NCBI RefSeq assembly: GCF_005938625.1
Contig: NZ_VCNJ01000003.1
Span: forward strand, 310,001 to 374,000
Length of the DNA: 64,000 nt
Reading direction: 5' to 3'
Origin: Pseudomonas fluorescens
Lineage (GTDB): Bacteria > Pseudomonadota > Gammaproteobacteria > Pseudomonadales > Pseudomonadaceae
The notes under the pieces were generated by a model. That model was not told where the DNA came from and searched no databases. It saw only the letters and a list, made by a program, of their open reading frames with translations. Positions 36,213 through 47,871 of this stretch are shown piece after piece (the first letter of the stretch is position 1; each line of letters opens with the position of its first letter). The translations under genes and the position numbers were made by a program.

Positions 36213-36458
36213 TTACTCGGCCATCGAAGAAGAACGGGAGGTAGGGATAGGTGGAACCGGGTCATAACCACCGGGATTCCACGGATGACAGCGACCTAAA
36301 CGACGAAAGGTCAGCCAGCCACCGCGCAGAAGGCCATGATTTTCGATGGCTTCATACGCGTAGCAGGAACAACTGGGGTAGAAACGACAGTGACTGGCCA
36401 TCAAAGGACTAATGGCATAGCGATAAAACTGGATCGGAACGAGGGCCAGTTTACGCAT
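36213..36458 (-). CDS. yidD: Membrane protein insertion efficiency factor YidD
   Basis: 81 residues with the diagnostic [15 protein letters not shown]. It is thought to help YidC-dependent insertion. It overlaps the end of rnpA by 8 bases and ends 2 bases before yidC, as in most proteobacteria. Confidence 0.94.
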   Translation of the reverse strand: MRKLALVPIQFYRYAISPLMASHCRFYPSCSCYAYEAIENHGLLRGGWLTFRRLGRCHPWNPGGYDPVPPIPTSRSSSMAE

Positions 36459-36852
36459 CGGTACTGTCTACCCCTACAGTTTCGGTTTTGACTTCTGGAA
36501 CTGGCTTGCTGCGTGCCAGACGCTTCCAGAGCTTGCCGAAATGCTGAATCAATTCGGGGTTTTCTACATCGCCCAGACCTTTGCGCGCGACGATAACGAT
36601 GTCCCAGCCGACCAGTGAATCCTGGTGCAGACGGAACGATTCGCGCATCAAACGTTTGAGGCGATTGCGCTCAACGGAGAGCTTTACGCTCTTTTTCCCG
36701 ATAACCAGCCCGAGACGGGGGTGATCAAGATCGTTGTTGCGTGCAAGGAGCAGGAGATTTTTCCCCGGAACCTTGCCGGTAGGGGAGTCAAAGACTGCCT
36801 TGAAATGCCGGGGAGTAAGCAGACGCTTTTCCCGACTGAAGTCCTGACTCAC
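36451..36852 (-). CDS. rnpA: Ribonuclease P protein component
   Basis: 133 residues from the GTG at 36852 ([20 protein letters not shown]) with the RNA-binding RNR motif in [20 protein letters not shown]. It binds RnpB RNA to mature tRNA 5' ends. The start lies 16 bases after the rpmH stop. It is odd because a full GGAGGTGA Shine-Dalgarno overlaps the GTG itself, and no ATG, GTG or TTG lies at normal distance in this frame. A longer frame to 36948 overlaps rpmH and is rejected. Confidence 0.9.
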   Translation of the reverse strand: MSQDFSREKRLLTPRHFKAVFDSPTGKVPGKNLLLLARNNDLDHPRLGLVIGKKSVKLSVERNRLKRLMRESFRLHQDSLVGWDIVIVARKGLGDVENPELIQHFGKLWKRLARSKPVPEVKTETVGVDSTDA

Positions 36853-36868
36853 CTCCAGTACCGGATTA

Positions 36869-37003
36869 TCAAACTGCCAGACGCGCACGACCTTTGGCGC
36901 GGCGACGCGACAGGACAGCACGGCCGTTCTTGGTAGCCATGCGAGCACGGAAACCGTGAGTACGGGCGCGTTTGATAGTGCTTGGTTGGAAAGTACGTTT
37001 CAT
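36869..37003 (-). CDS. rpmH: 50S ribosomal protein L34
   Basis: 44 codons, too short for the usual ORF cut-off. Translating the minus strand from the ATG at 37003 gives [20 protein letters not shown], then a basic tail ending RARLAV and TGA. This is the full L34, part of the 50S subunit. It is the first gene of the rpmH-rnpA-yidD-yidC-mnmE run leading away from oriC. Confidence 0.97.
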   Translation of the reverse strand: MKRTFQPSTIKRARTHGFRARMATKNGRAVLSRRRAKGRARLAV

Positions 37004-37094
37004 GTCGTGTTACCTGGTTCGTCCACAACGGGCCGGAATGGCCCCCGTTTTAAGAGACCGGGGATTCTAGAGAAAGCAAGCCTTCAGGTCAATT

Positions 37095-37510
37095 TCCAAC
37101 CAGCGTTTCCTTATAAATAGATATCGGGGCTCTCTCTGCCTGAAAGCTTGTCTGCCAAATATAAAAATAAAGAAGGGAATTATTTAAAGCTTTTCTGTAA
37201 AGCTTATAAAAGCTAGGCAGCCCTTCTTCTGTGGATAAGTGACATCAGCCCATGTTTTACCTGATGTACAGAGAATGACAACTACAGTGGAAAACCGTGT
37301 TCAGCCTGTGCTGCGCTATCGGATAACCTGTGCGTGGAATGGGCTGTTATCCACAGGCAGGTTATCCACCGAGTTCAGCCCCCAGTTGTCCAGTGCCCTT
37401 AGAGGCGGTTATCCACAGAGCTTATTCACACACCGTTGGTCGCCTTTTTCTGATTTAACGCGTTGATAAATCATGTTCACCGGGCAACCTGCATGTGGAT
37501 AAGTGGACGG
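37095..37510. other. oriC: Chromosomal replication origin oriC (rpmH-dnaA intergenic region)
   Basis: The region holds an AT-rich stretch (about 37107-37215) and then exact DnaA boxes: TGTGGATAA at 37230-37238, TTATCCACA at 37347-37355 and 37409-37417, TTATTCACA at 37422-37430, and TGTGGATAA at 37494-37502. A one-mismatch box (TTATCCACC) is at 37362-37370. This is the established origin position in pseudomonads. The AT-rich part next to the first box is the likely unwinding element. The last box is 67 bases before the dnaA start, so DnaA may repress its own gene. Confidence 0.93.
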
Positions 37511-37569
37511 CTCGCCGCTACAATGGCCGCTTGTTTTTGCCTCACCGGCTTTCAACTTAGGGGATATCC

Positions 37570-39096
37570 GTGTCAGTGGAACTTTGGCAGCAGTGCGTGG
37601 AGCTTTTGCGCGAGGAGCTGCCTGCCCAACAATTCAACACCTGGATCCGTCCACTACAGGTCGAAGCCGAAGGCGACGAGTTGCGCGTCTACGCACCGAA
37701 CCGTTTTGTGCTGGACTGGGTCAACGAAAAGTACCTGGGACGGGTCCTTGAACTGCTGGATGAGCACGGCAACGGCATGGCGCCTGCGCTTTCCTTATTA
37801 ATAGGCAGCAAACGCAGTTCCGCTCCGCGTGCCGCACCGAATGCGCCGCTGGCCGCCGCACAGGTTTCTCAGGCTCAGGCCAATGCCGCGCCTGCGAACA
37901 CGCCGGCACCCTCGCAGACGCCTGCACCGACGGCCAAGCGTTCGACGCAAAAAAGCCCGGAAGTCAGCGATGAACCGTCTCGCGACAGTTTCGACCCGAT
38001 GTCCGGTGCTGCTTCGCAGCAAGCCCCGGTCCGCGCCGAACAGCGCACCGTGCAGGTTGAAGGCGCGCTCAAGCACACCAGTTACCTGAACCGCACCTTC
38101 ACCTTCGAGAATTTTGTCGAAGGCAAGTCCAACCAACTCGCCCGTGCGGCGGCCTGGCAAGTGGCGGACAACCCCAAGCACGGCTACAACCCACTATTCC
38201 TTTATGGTGGCGTTGGTCTGGGTAAAACCCACTTGATGCACGCGGTGGGTAACCATCTATTAAAGAAGAACCCGAATGCCAAGGTCGTGTACCTGCATTC
38301 CGAGCGTTTCGTGGCCGACATGGTCAAGGCCCTGCAACTGAACGCGATCAACGAGTTCAAGCGTTTCTACCGTTCGGTGGATGCTTTGCTGATCGACGAC
38401 ATTCAGTTCTTCGCCCGTAAAGAGCGTTCGCAGGAAGAGTTTTTCCACACCTTCAACGCCCTGCTTGAAGGTGGCCAGCAGGTCATTCTTACCAGTGACC
38501 GCTACCCGAAAGAAATTGAAGGCCTTGAAGAGCGCCTTAAATCCCGCTTCGGCTGGGGCCTGACGGTTGCCGTCGAGCCGCCGGAACTGGAAACCCGCGT
38601 GGCGATCTTGATGAAGAAGGCCGACCAGGCCAAAGTCGAGTTGCCGCACGACGCCGCGTTCTTTATCGCCCAGCGTATTCGCTCCAACGTCCGCGAGCTG
38701 GAAGGCGCGCTGAAACGCGTGATCGCCCACTCGCACTTCATGGGCCGCGACATCACCATCGAGCTGATTCGCGAATCCCTGAAAGACCTGTTGGCGCTGC
38801 AAGACAAACTGGTCTCTGTGGATAACATTCAGCGCACTGTCGCCGAGTACTACAAGATCAAGATCTCGGATCTGCTGTCCAAGCGCCGTTCGCGCTCGGT
38901 AGCGCGTCCGCGTCAGGTGGCCATGGCGTTGTCCAAGGAACTGACCAACCACAGCCTGCCGGAAATCGGCGACGTGTTTGGCGGCCGCGACCACACCACC
39001 GTGTTGCACGCCTGCCGCAAGATCAACGAACTTAAGGAATCCGACGCGGACATCCGCGAGGACTACAAGAACCTGCTGCGTACACTGACCACTTGA
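37570..39096 (+). CDS. dnaA: Chromosomal replication initiator protein DnaA
   Basis: 508 residues from a GTG ([20 protein letters not shown]). Domain I is followed by an Ala/Pro-rich linker (about residues 85-170), the AAA+ domain with Walker [11 protein letters not shown] (about 213) and Walker [10 protein letters not shown] (about 274), and domain IV with the signature [15 protein letters not shown] that binds DnaA boxes. A DnaA box (38817) lies in the gene. It is first in dnaA-dnaN-recF-gyrB. Confidence 0.98.
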   Translation: MSVELWQQCVELLREELPAQQFNTWIRPLQVEAEGDELRVYAPNRFVLDWVNEKYLGRVLELLDEHGNGMAPALSLLIGSKRSSAPRAAPNAPLAAAQVSQAQANAAPANTPAPSQTPAPTAKRSTQKSPEVSDEPSRDSFDPMSGAASQQAPVRAEQRTVQVEGALKHTSYLNRTFTFENFVEGKSNQLARAAAWQVADNPKHGYNPLFLYGGVGLGKTHLMHAVGNHLLKKNPNAKVVYLHSERFVADMVKALQLNAINEFKRFYRSVDALLIDDIQFFARKERSQEEFFHTFNALLEGGQQVILTSDRYPKEIEGLEERLKSRFGWGLTVAVEPPELETRVAILMKKADQAKVELPHDAAFFIAQRIRSNVRELEGALKRVIAHSHFMGRDITIELIRESLKDLLALQDKLVSVDNIQRTVAEYYKIKISDLLSKRRSRSVARPRQVAMALSKELTNHSLPEIGDVFGGRDHTTVLHACRKINELKESDADIREDYKNLLRTLTT

Positions 39097-39135
39097 TGAA
39101 CACCAGCGCAGCTTATTAAGGCAAGGGACTAGACC

Positions 39136-40239
39136 ATGCATTTCACCATTCAACGCGAAGCCCTGTTGAAACCCCTGCAACTGGTCGCAGGCGTCGTCGA
39201 GCGCCGACAGACCTTGCCGGTACTATCCAACGTGCTGCTGGTTGTCGAAGGCCAGCAACTGTCGCTGACCGGTACCGACCTGGAAGTCGAGCTGGTCGGT
39301 CGTGTGCAACTCGAAGAGCCAGCTGAAACAGGTTCCATCACCGTGCCTGCGCGCAAGCTGATGGATATCTGCAAAAGCTTGCCCAACGATGCGCTGATCG
39401 ACATCAAGGTCGACGAGCAGAAGCTGGTCGTGAAGGCTGGCCGTAGCCGTTTCACTCTGTCGACTTTGCCAGCCAACGATTTCCCGACCGTTGAAGAAGG
39501 TCCGGGTTCGCTGACTTGCAGCCTCGAGCAAAGCAAACTGCGTCGCCTGATCGAGCGCACCAGCTTCGCCATGGCTCAGCAGGACGTGCGTTACTACCTC
39601 AACGGTATGCTGCTGGAAGTGTCCGAAGGCATCATCCGCGCCGTGGCCACCGACGGTCACCGCCTGGCCATGTGCTCGATGAAAGCCGATATCGGCCAGC
39701 CTGATCGCCACCAGGTGATCGTGCCGCGCAAAGGTATCCTTGAACTGGCACGTCTGCTCACTGAGCCGGACGGCAATGTCAGCATCGTATTGGGCCAGCA
39801 CCACATCCGCGCCACTACCGGCGAATTCACCTTCACCTCGAAACTGGTCGACGGCAAGTTTCCGGACTACGAGCGCGTTCTGCCGAAGGGCGGCGACAAG
39901 TTGGTACTGGGCGATCGTCAGGCTCTGCGTGAAGCATTCAGCCGCACCGCGATTCTGTCCAACGAGAAGTACCGTGGTATCCGTCTGCAACTGGCCAGCG
40001 GTCAGTTGAAGATCCAGGCCAACAACCCGGAGCAGGAAGAAGCGGAAGAAGAAGTGGGCGTTGAATACAACGGCGGTTCGCTGGAAATCGGCTTCAACGT
40101 GAGCTACTTGCTCGACGTGCTGGGCGTGATGACCACCGAGCAGGTTCGCCTGATCCTGTCCGACTCCAACAGCAGTGCGCTGGTGCAGGAGTCCGATAAC
40201 GACGATTCGGCTTACGTTGTCATGCCGATGCGTCTGTAA
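39136..40239 (+). CDS. dnaN: DNA polymerase III beta subunit (sliding clamp)
   Basis: 367 residues of three repeated clamp domains, beginning MHFTIQREALLKPLQLVAGV and ending YVVMPMRL, the usual C-terminus. The dimer encircles DNA and holds Pol III. It begins 39 bases after dnaA. Confidence 0.98.
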   Translation: MHFTIQREALLKPLQLVAGVVERRQTLPVLSNVLLVVEGQQLSLTGTDLEVELVGRVQLEEPAETGSITVPARKLMDICKSLPNDALIDIKVDEQKLVVKAGRSRFTLSTLPANDFPTVEEGPGSLTCSLEQSKLRRLIERTSFAMAQQDVRYYLNGMLLEVSEGIIRAVATDGHRLAMCSMKADIGQPDRHQVIVPRKGILELARLLTEPDGNVSIVLGQHHIRATTGEFTFTSKLVDGKFPDYERVLPKGGDKLVLGDRQALREAFSRTAILSNEKYRGIRLQLASGQLKIQANNPEQEEAEEEVGVEYNGGSLEIGFNVSYLLDVLGVMTTEQVRLILSDSNSSALVQESDNDDSAYVVMPMRL

Positions 40240-40253
40240 TCAGCTGATCCTGG

Positions 40254-43780
<3,527 letters not shown>

Positions 43781-43802
43781 TCCCGGTTTGCGTGAAACAA
43801 AT

Positions 43803-43831
43803 AAAAGGCCAACGCATTGCGTTGGCCTTTT
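43803..43831 (+). terminator. Intrinsic terminator of gyrB
   Basis: AAAAGGCCAACGCA and TGCGTTGGCCTTTT form a 14-base-pair stem with a one-base centre and a T run after it. The same hairpin sequence occurs again at 45233-45264, on the far side of the unknown membrane gene. Confidence 0.92.
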
Positions 43832-44131
43832 TATTGGCAGATCAAAAGATCGCAGCCCTTGGTAGTTCCTATAGCTGATCGATGTAGGAGTTTCTAACAG
43901 GCGCCAAACTCGCTTATTTTTGGAGAAAAAACGTATCATTCATTGAATTGTTTGTTCCAACTTTAATAGTAGGGTTCGAACTTGTAATAGGGGCGGCTTC
44001 GAAGATTTTTAACGCGTAGTCGATATTAGGCACGAAGTGAGATTGGCGTTTTTTGATTAAGCGGAGTTACAGTTTCTATAAGTAGTTAGGATCGGGCTCC
44101 ATTGGTAGGGTTTTTATTCATTGGGAGTTTT
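43832..44131. other. AT-rich non-coding stretch after the gyrB terminator
   Basis: The left end (43838-43880) holds a fragment of the dispersed repeat seen at 8719-8803 (ATCAAAAGATCGC, then degraded). The rest is AT-rich and unlike its neighbours in composition. No gene is supported. A promoter for the following gene probably lies here, but no clear -35/-10 pair stands out. Confidence 0.5.
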
Positions 44132-45070
44132 ATGTACTCGAAACGTTCGCTAACCACTGTGGCTGGTATCGGTTCAATAGCTTTCCTAGTGCTATATGTA
44201 CTACTCGGATTTAAGTTGTTTAAAGAATCAGACGTTTTTGCTGGGCATGAAGCTTGCCGAACAGGATCGCATTCGCAAATTCTTTATAGTTCGGATTTTA
44301 TATTTTTACATGTAAAAAATGATATTGCTGGCAAGGTTCGGATTTCGGGGGGTGTTAATGTCTCTAAGGCAACCTACGATGCATTGAAACTTGAAAGGCA
44401 TCCGTTAAGACTGAGACTTGAACCTTTACAGCTTAGCTACAGTATTTTTCCACCATTTCCTGAGGAGGTTGAACTCGGCGATTGGACAACGAGCTTTGAA
44501 GGCCCTCATGCAAATGCATTTGTTGACTTGAAGCCGAAGCTCATAAAACTATATGGGGACGCAAGCGATTTCCCATTTGAGCATTTCCGCTATGGTTATA
44601 GAGCCGTTCTATATATAAATACGCCAGTAGGTGTCAAAGACTTATCTTTTAAAAACTCTTTTACTAATATCGATCTATCTTCTTTTTTTGTACCTAAAGT
44701 TTCATCGACTACATTCGACTATATGGGGCCGTCAGACAGTTCGCTCGTGACTGCTGATGATAATAGGGTTTACAGATCTGGCGAATGTGCAGTTAAAATA
44801 GAACGAAGTTTTTCGTTTAAACTAATGGTGGTATTGCTTACATTGTTTCTGTTTTTACCAGTAATTTATTCTTTGTTCAGGACAGATAAGCAACCTTCTC
44901 TTGATGTGATAGCAACCGTCGTTAGCGTTGCGGCAATTAGAATGTTTTTGATTGGGCCTGTCGAAGATTTTCAGTTCTATAAAATAGATTTTGTATTTGG
45001 ACTCGCAATAGTCCTCTCAGCTACTGTTCCTCTTATTTTAGGGCTTTGGCAGGGTAAGCCAAAAACTTAA
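44132..45070 (+). CDS. Unknown membrane protein with a large periplasmic domain, possibly DUF4436-like
   Basis: 312 residues from the ATG at 44132, with GGGAG four bases upstream; a TTG at 44102 would add ten. One membrane segment (about 10-30), an outside domain (31-228) with two cysteines (Cys42 and Cys219), then three membrane segments (about 230-249, 258-276, 286-305). The run YGDASDFPFEHFRYGYRAVL near residue 150 and the overall layout recall DUF4436 membrane proteins, but that is from memory and weak. Function unknown. The gene is AT-rich, with codons such as TTA, ATA and AGA unlike the neighbours, and it is bracketed by two copies of the gyrB terminator, so it was probably acquired. 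Confidence 0.8.
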   Translation: MYSKRSLTTVAGIGSIAFLVLYVLLGFKLFKESDVFAGHEACRTGSHSQILYSSDFIFLHVKNDIAGKVRISGGVNVSKATYDALKLERHPLRLRLEPLQLSYSIFPPFPEEVELGDWTTSFEGPHANAFVDLKPKLIKLYGDASDFPFEHFRYGYRAVLYINTPVGVKDLSFKNSFTNIDLSSFFVPKVSSTTFDYMGPSDSSLVTADDNRVYRSGECAVKIERSFSFKLMVVLLTLFLFLPVIYSLFRTDKQPSLDVIATVVSVAAIRMFLIGPVEDFQFYKIDFVFGLAIVLSATVPLILGLWQGKPKT

Positions 45071-45230
45071 CGATTACACCCAGTGTTATGCATCTGTTGG
45101 GTGGATATTGGACTAATTAATTGTTTTTTCTGTGAATGTGTCATTTCAACCTCACAAAAAAATGATCTTTTTCCAATGTCGTGGGACTTCACGACTCCGA
45201 GATTCTGTTGACCTACATCAGGTTTGCGAC

Positions 45231-45265
45231 ATAAAAAAGGCCAACGCATTGCGTTGGCCTTTTTG
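45231..45265. repeat. Second copy of the gyrB terminator (direct repeat)
   Basis: The sequence AAGGCCAACGCATTGCGTTG with its flanking A and T runs repeats that at 43801-43833. Both copies are followed by ATTGGC. It ends the AT-rich insert and can act as terminator for the membrane gene and, on the other strand, for the response-regulator gene. Right after it (45269-45281) lies GGCTGCGATCTTT, the inverse of AAAGATCGCAGCC at 43845-43857. Confidence 0.88.
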
Positions 45266-45286
45266 ATTGGCTGCGATCTTTGACTT

Positions 45287-46003
45287 TTATTCTGCCGCCG
45301 CGACACTCTCCAACCGATACCCATACCCATAAATCGTCAGCAACTGCCAACCCCGATCCGCCGTCAGCCCGAGCTTGTTCCGCAACCGGTAGATATGCGT
45401 ATCCAACGGTCGCGAAGACGCCATCTCTTCATGCGGCCAGAATCGCTCATACAGATAATCCCGCGACAACGGCCGGCCCAGATTGCTGAACAGGCACCGA
45501 GCCAGTCGATATTCACGCTCGGTCATGACGATTGGCTTTCCCTCGCGAGTAACGGTCAGTTCGGCATCATCAAACGTCAGGTCATTAAAACTCAGCACTT
45601 CCGTCGCCGCCGCACGTTGCTGGCTATGCCGACGCAGCACCGCAGCCACGCGCGCTTTCAGTTCATTCGGCCGGAATGGCTTGCTGACGTAATCATCAGC
45701 CCCTGCATTCAACGCCTGAACGATATCGCTCTCGCCATCGCGACTGGTCAGCATGATCGCCGCCGGTGGCGCTTCCATGTGTTCGCGGGTCCAGCGCAGC
45801 AGCGCAAGGCCAGTGATGTCGGGCAGTTGCCAGTCGAGGATCAGCAGGTCGAAGGTTTCCCGGCGCAGTTGCCGCAGCAGGTCCTCTCCGCGTTCAAAGC
45901 TGTGCAGCGACCACGGCTGCTCGCCGGCGTCGGCCATCTGCAGCAGGGTTTGCTCGACCCGGCGCAGTTCGGCGGGTTCGTCGTCCAGTATCGCAACGCG
46001 CAT
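45287..46003 (-). CDS. OmpR/PhoB-family response regulator
   Basis: 238 residues. The receiver domain has the acidic pair Asp7/Asp8, the phospho-acceptor Asp57 in LILDWQLPD and Lys108 in VSKPF. The C-terminal winged-helix domain contains MTEREYRLARCLFSNLGRP and the recognition helix region SRPLDTHIYRLRNKLG. It is divergent from the adjacent histidine kinase and probably its partner. Targets are unknown. Confidence 0.93.
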   Translation of the reverse strand: MRVAILDDEPAELRRVEQTLLQMADAGEQPWSLHSFERGEDLLRQLRRETFDLLILDWQLPDITGLALLRWTREHMEAPPAAIMLTSRDGESDIVQALNAGADDYVSKPFRPNELKARVAAVLRRHSQQRAAATEVLSFNDLTFDDAELTVTREGKPIVMTEREYRLARCLFSNLGRPLSRDYLYERFWPHEEMASSRPLDTHIYRLRNKLGLTADRGWQLLTIYGYGYRLESVAAAE

Positions 46004-46171
46004 TCGCGGTTATTCCTTGTTGCTGGGGCAGTTGGCGGACAACCATAGTCGCTCGGCCCAAGCTGTGAAAGTAAGCGGCCGCCGTTGGTCGACGTCCGCT
46101 ATGATTCTTCGGGTCTACGTCTCAGACCTGTGGCCTATGAAACCATTCACCCTGCCCTGCCCTTTTTCCCC

Positions 46172-47704
46172 ATGAACAATCAGCGTCGGCGTGAAAGCCG
46201 TGAGCCGAGTCAGGTGCAGCGACTGTTTCGACAGTTGGTGCGTGAGTGGTTGTGGATAAGTCTAGTGCTGTTGCCTCTGACTGCGCTGCTGTCTTATCGC
46301 GCGCAGGTCAACCTGCACGATGCGCATCCGGCGATGGGCGCATTGTTGTCGGTCGTTTGGGTGGCAGGCAGTCTAGGGCTGCTGTTATGGCGCCCGCGCT
46401 GGGCGCTTTGGGTCACGTTGATCGGCATGGCGTGCGCACTGCTGGCCAGTGCGGGTCTGGCAGAAGTGCGCCATTGGTGGTCCCCGACGCCGGCAGTGCT
46501 GGGGATGTTGTTCGGTTATCTGATCTGGAATTGGCGGCGCCTGAGTGTAGTGCTGACCTATTTTGGTTGGGAACTGGCACGGCTGGACAGTGAACCGAAG
46601 GTGTTCCCCGAGCGCCGTCGCTCGCAATTCACTGGCGCCGATCGCCTGCAGGGCCAGATCATGGCGCTTGAGCAAGCCATGAGCCGTACCCGCGATACCC
46701 GACGGTTCATCGCCGACGGTCTCGAATACCTGCCAGTTGCCACACTGATCAGTGATCCCAGGGGGCAGATCCTGCTGGGTAACCGCAAGGCCCGCGCGCT
46801 GTTTGATCATGTTCTTGTGGGGGATGACGTGCTTGATCAGCTGGAGCGCCTTGGTTATCCGGAATCATCCACCGACGCGCGACCGACGTTGTCCGCCCTG
46901 CCGCTGTTGGAGTTTCGCGATAGCAAGGAACGCAGCCTGCGGCTCGAGCGTGCCGCGTTGCTGCCAGTCGATGGCGACACCCCGATAGGCTGGTTGCTGA
47001 GTCTGACCGACCTCAGCGCCGAACGCGCCGCCGAGGAGCAACGTGGAGTTTTGCTGCGATTCCTCTCGCACGATCTGCGTGCCCCACACTCGGCGATCCT
47101 TGCCTTGCTTGATGTTCACCGGCATCAGGCTGGCGCCGATACGCCGCTGTTCGAACAAATCGAACGCCAGGTGCGTCGCGCTCTGGATCTGACCGATGGA
47201 TTTGTTTTGCTGGCGAGGGCCGAATCCGAGACTTATCAATTTCAACCGACGCTGTTCGCGATGCTGGTGCTGGACGTCATGGACCAAGCGTTGCCGATTG
47301 CCCAGCAACAACGCATCGAACTGCTGCATGACATGGATGAGCAATCCCAAGAGCGCCTCATCAATGCTGACCAAGGGCTGCTGACCCGTGCACTGTTCAA
47401 CCTGCTGGAAAACGCGATCAAATACAGCCCGGCCGATACTACGATAACGCTGCGCGTACGTTGCGACGAAGCATGGTTGCGGTGTGAGCTTATCGACCAA
47501 GGCAAAGGCATCGCTGCCGAAGAATTACCCGACCTGTTCAGCCAGTACCGACGTTTTTCCTCGGCACAAGGCATCGATGGCGTAGGCCTGGGCTTGTCGA
47601 TGGTCAAAGCGGTGGTAGATCACCATGACGGCGTGATCGAATGCCAAAGCGTGGTCGATCAAGGCACCACGTTCCTGCTTGAGTTACCGCTGATCCCAGA
47701 ATGA
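46172..47704 (+). CDS. Membrane histidine kinase, possibly lacking an ancestral CHASE2 sensor domain
   Basis: 510 residues from the ATG at 46172; a TTG at 46085 would add 29 residues, and neither has a strong ribosome-binding site. About four hydrophobic segments fill residues 18-140. A linker helix and a PAS-like region follow, then the phospho-acceptor His300 in RFLSHDLRAP, the N box NLLENAIKYSP (about 409) and the G box GVGLGLSMVKAV (about 470). Kinases with the same WRRLSVVL/ELARLD linker often carry a CHASE2 domain between the first and second membrane segments; here only about 15 residues lie between them. It is divergent from the response regulator. Confidence 0.88.
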   Translation: MNNQRRRESREPSQVQRLFRQLVREWLWISLVLLPLTALLSYRAQVNLHDAHPAMGALLSVVWVAGSLGLLLWRPRWALWVTLIGMACALLASAGLAEVRHWWSPTPAVLGMLFGYLIWNWRRLSVVLTYFGWELARLDSEPKVFPERRRSQFTGADRLQGQIMALEQAMSRTRDTRRFIADGLEYLPVATLISDPRGQILLGNRKARALFDHVLVGDDVLDQLERLGYPESSTDARPTLSALPLLEFRDSKERSLRLERAALLPVDGDTPIGWLLSLTDLSAERAAEEQRGVLLRFLSHDLRAPHSAILALLDVHRHQAGADTPLFEQIERQVRRALDLTDGFVLLARAESETYQFQPTLFAMLVLDVMDQALPIAQQQRIELLHDMDEQSQERLINADQGLLTRALFNLLENAIKYSPADTTITLRVRCDEAWLRCELIDQGKGIAAEELPDLFSQYRRFSSAQGIDGVGLGLSMVKAVVDHHDGVIECQSVVDQGTTFLLELPLIPE

Positions 47705-47715
47705 TCAGGCACAAA

Positions 47716-47740
47716 AAAACCGGCTATATCAGCCGGTTTT
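47716..47740. terminator. Intrinsic terminator between the kinase and plsC-like genes
   Basis: AAAACCGGCT and AGCCGGTTTT pair around ATATC, with A and T runs on either side, 11 bases after the kinase stop. It is placed to serve both convergent genes. A DnaA box (47858-47866) lies between it and the plsC-like stop. Confidence 0.88.
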
Positions 47741-47871
47741 ATTACATCCGAAAAAACTTATGCACGTTTTACGGTGTTTTATGAGCTTGAGAAATATATA
47801 AGTAAATCAGTCACTTATTACGAATATTCAAGCCTTTTCAACAAAACCGTACACAGGTTATCCACAAAATA

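Noticed and set aside
37239..37466. Open frame of 75 codons inside oriC
   Set aside because: It lies across the DnaA boxes and is explained by the origin; no coding signals.
45269..45281. Terminal inverted repeats of an insertion sequence around the post-gyrB insert
   Set aside because: Only 13 bases match, they belong to a dispersed intergenic element, and no transposase gene is present.
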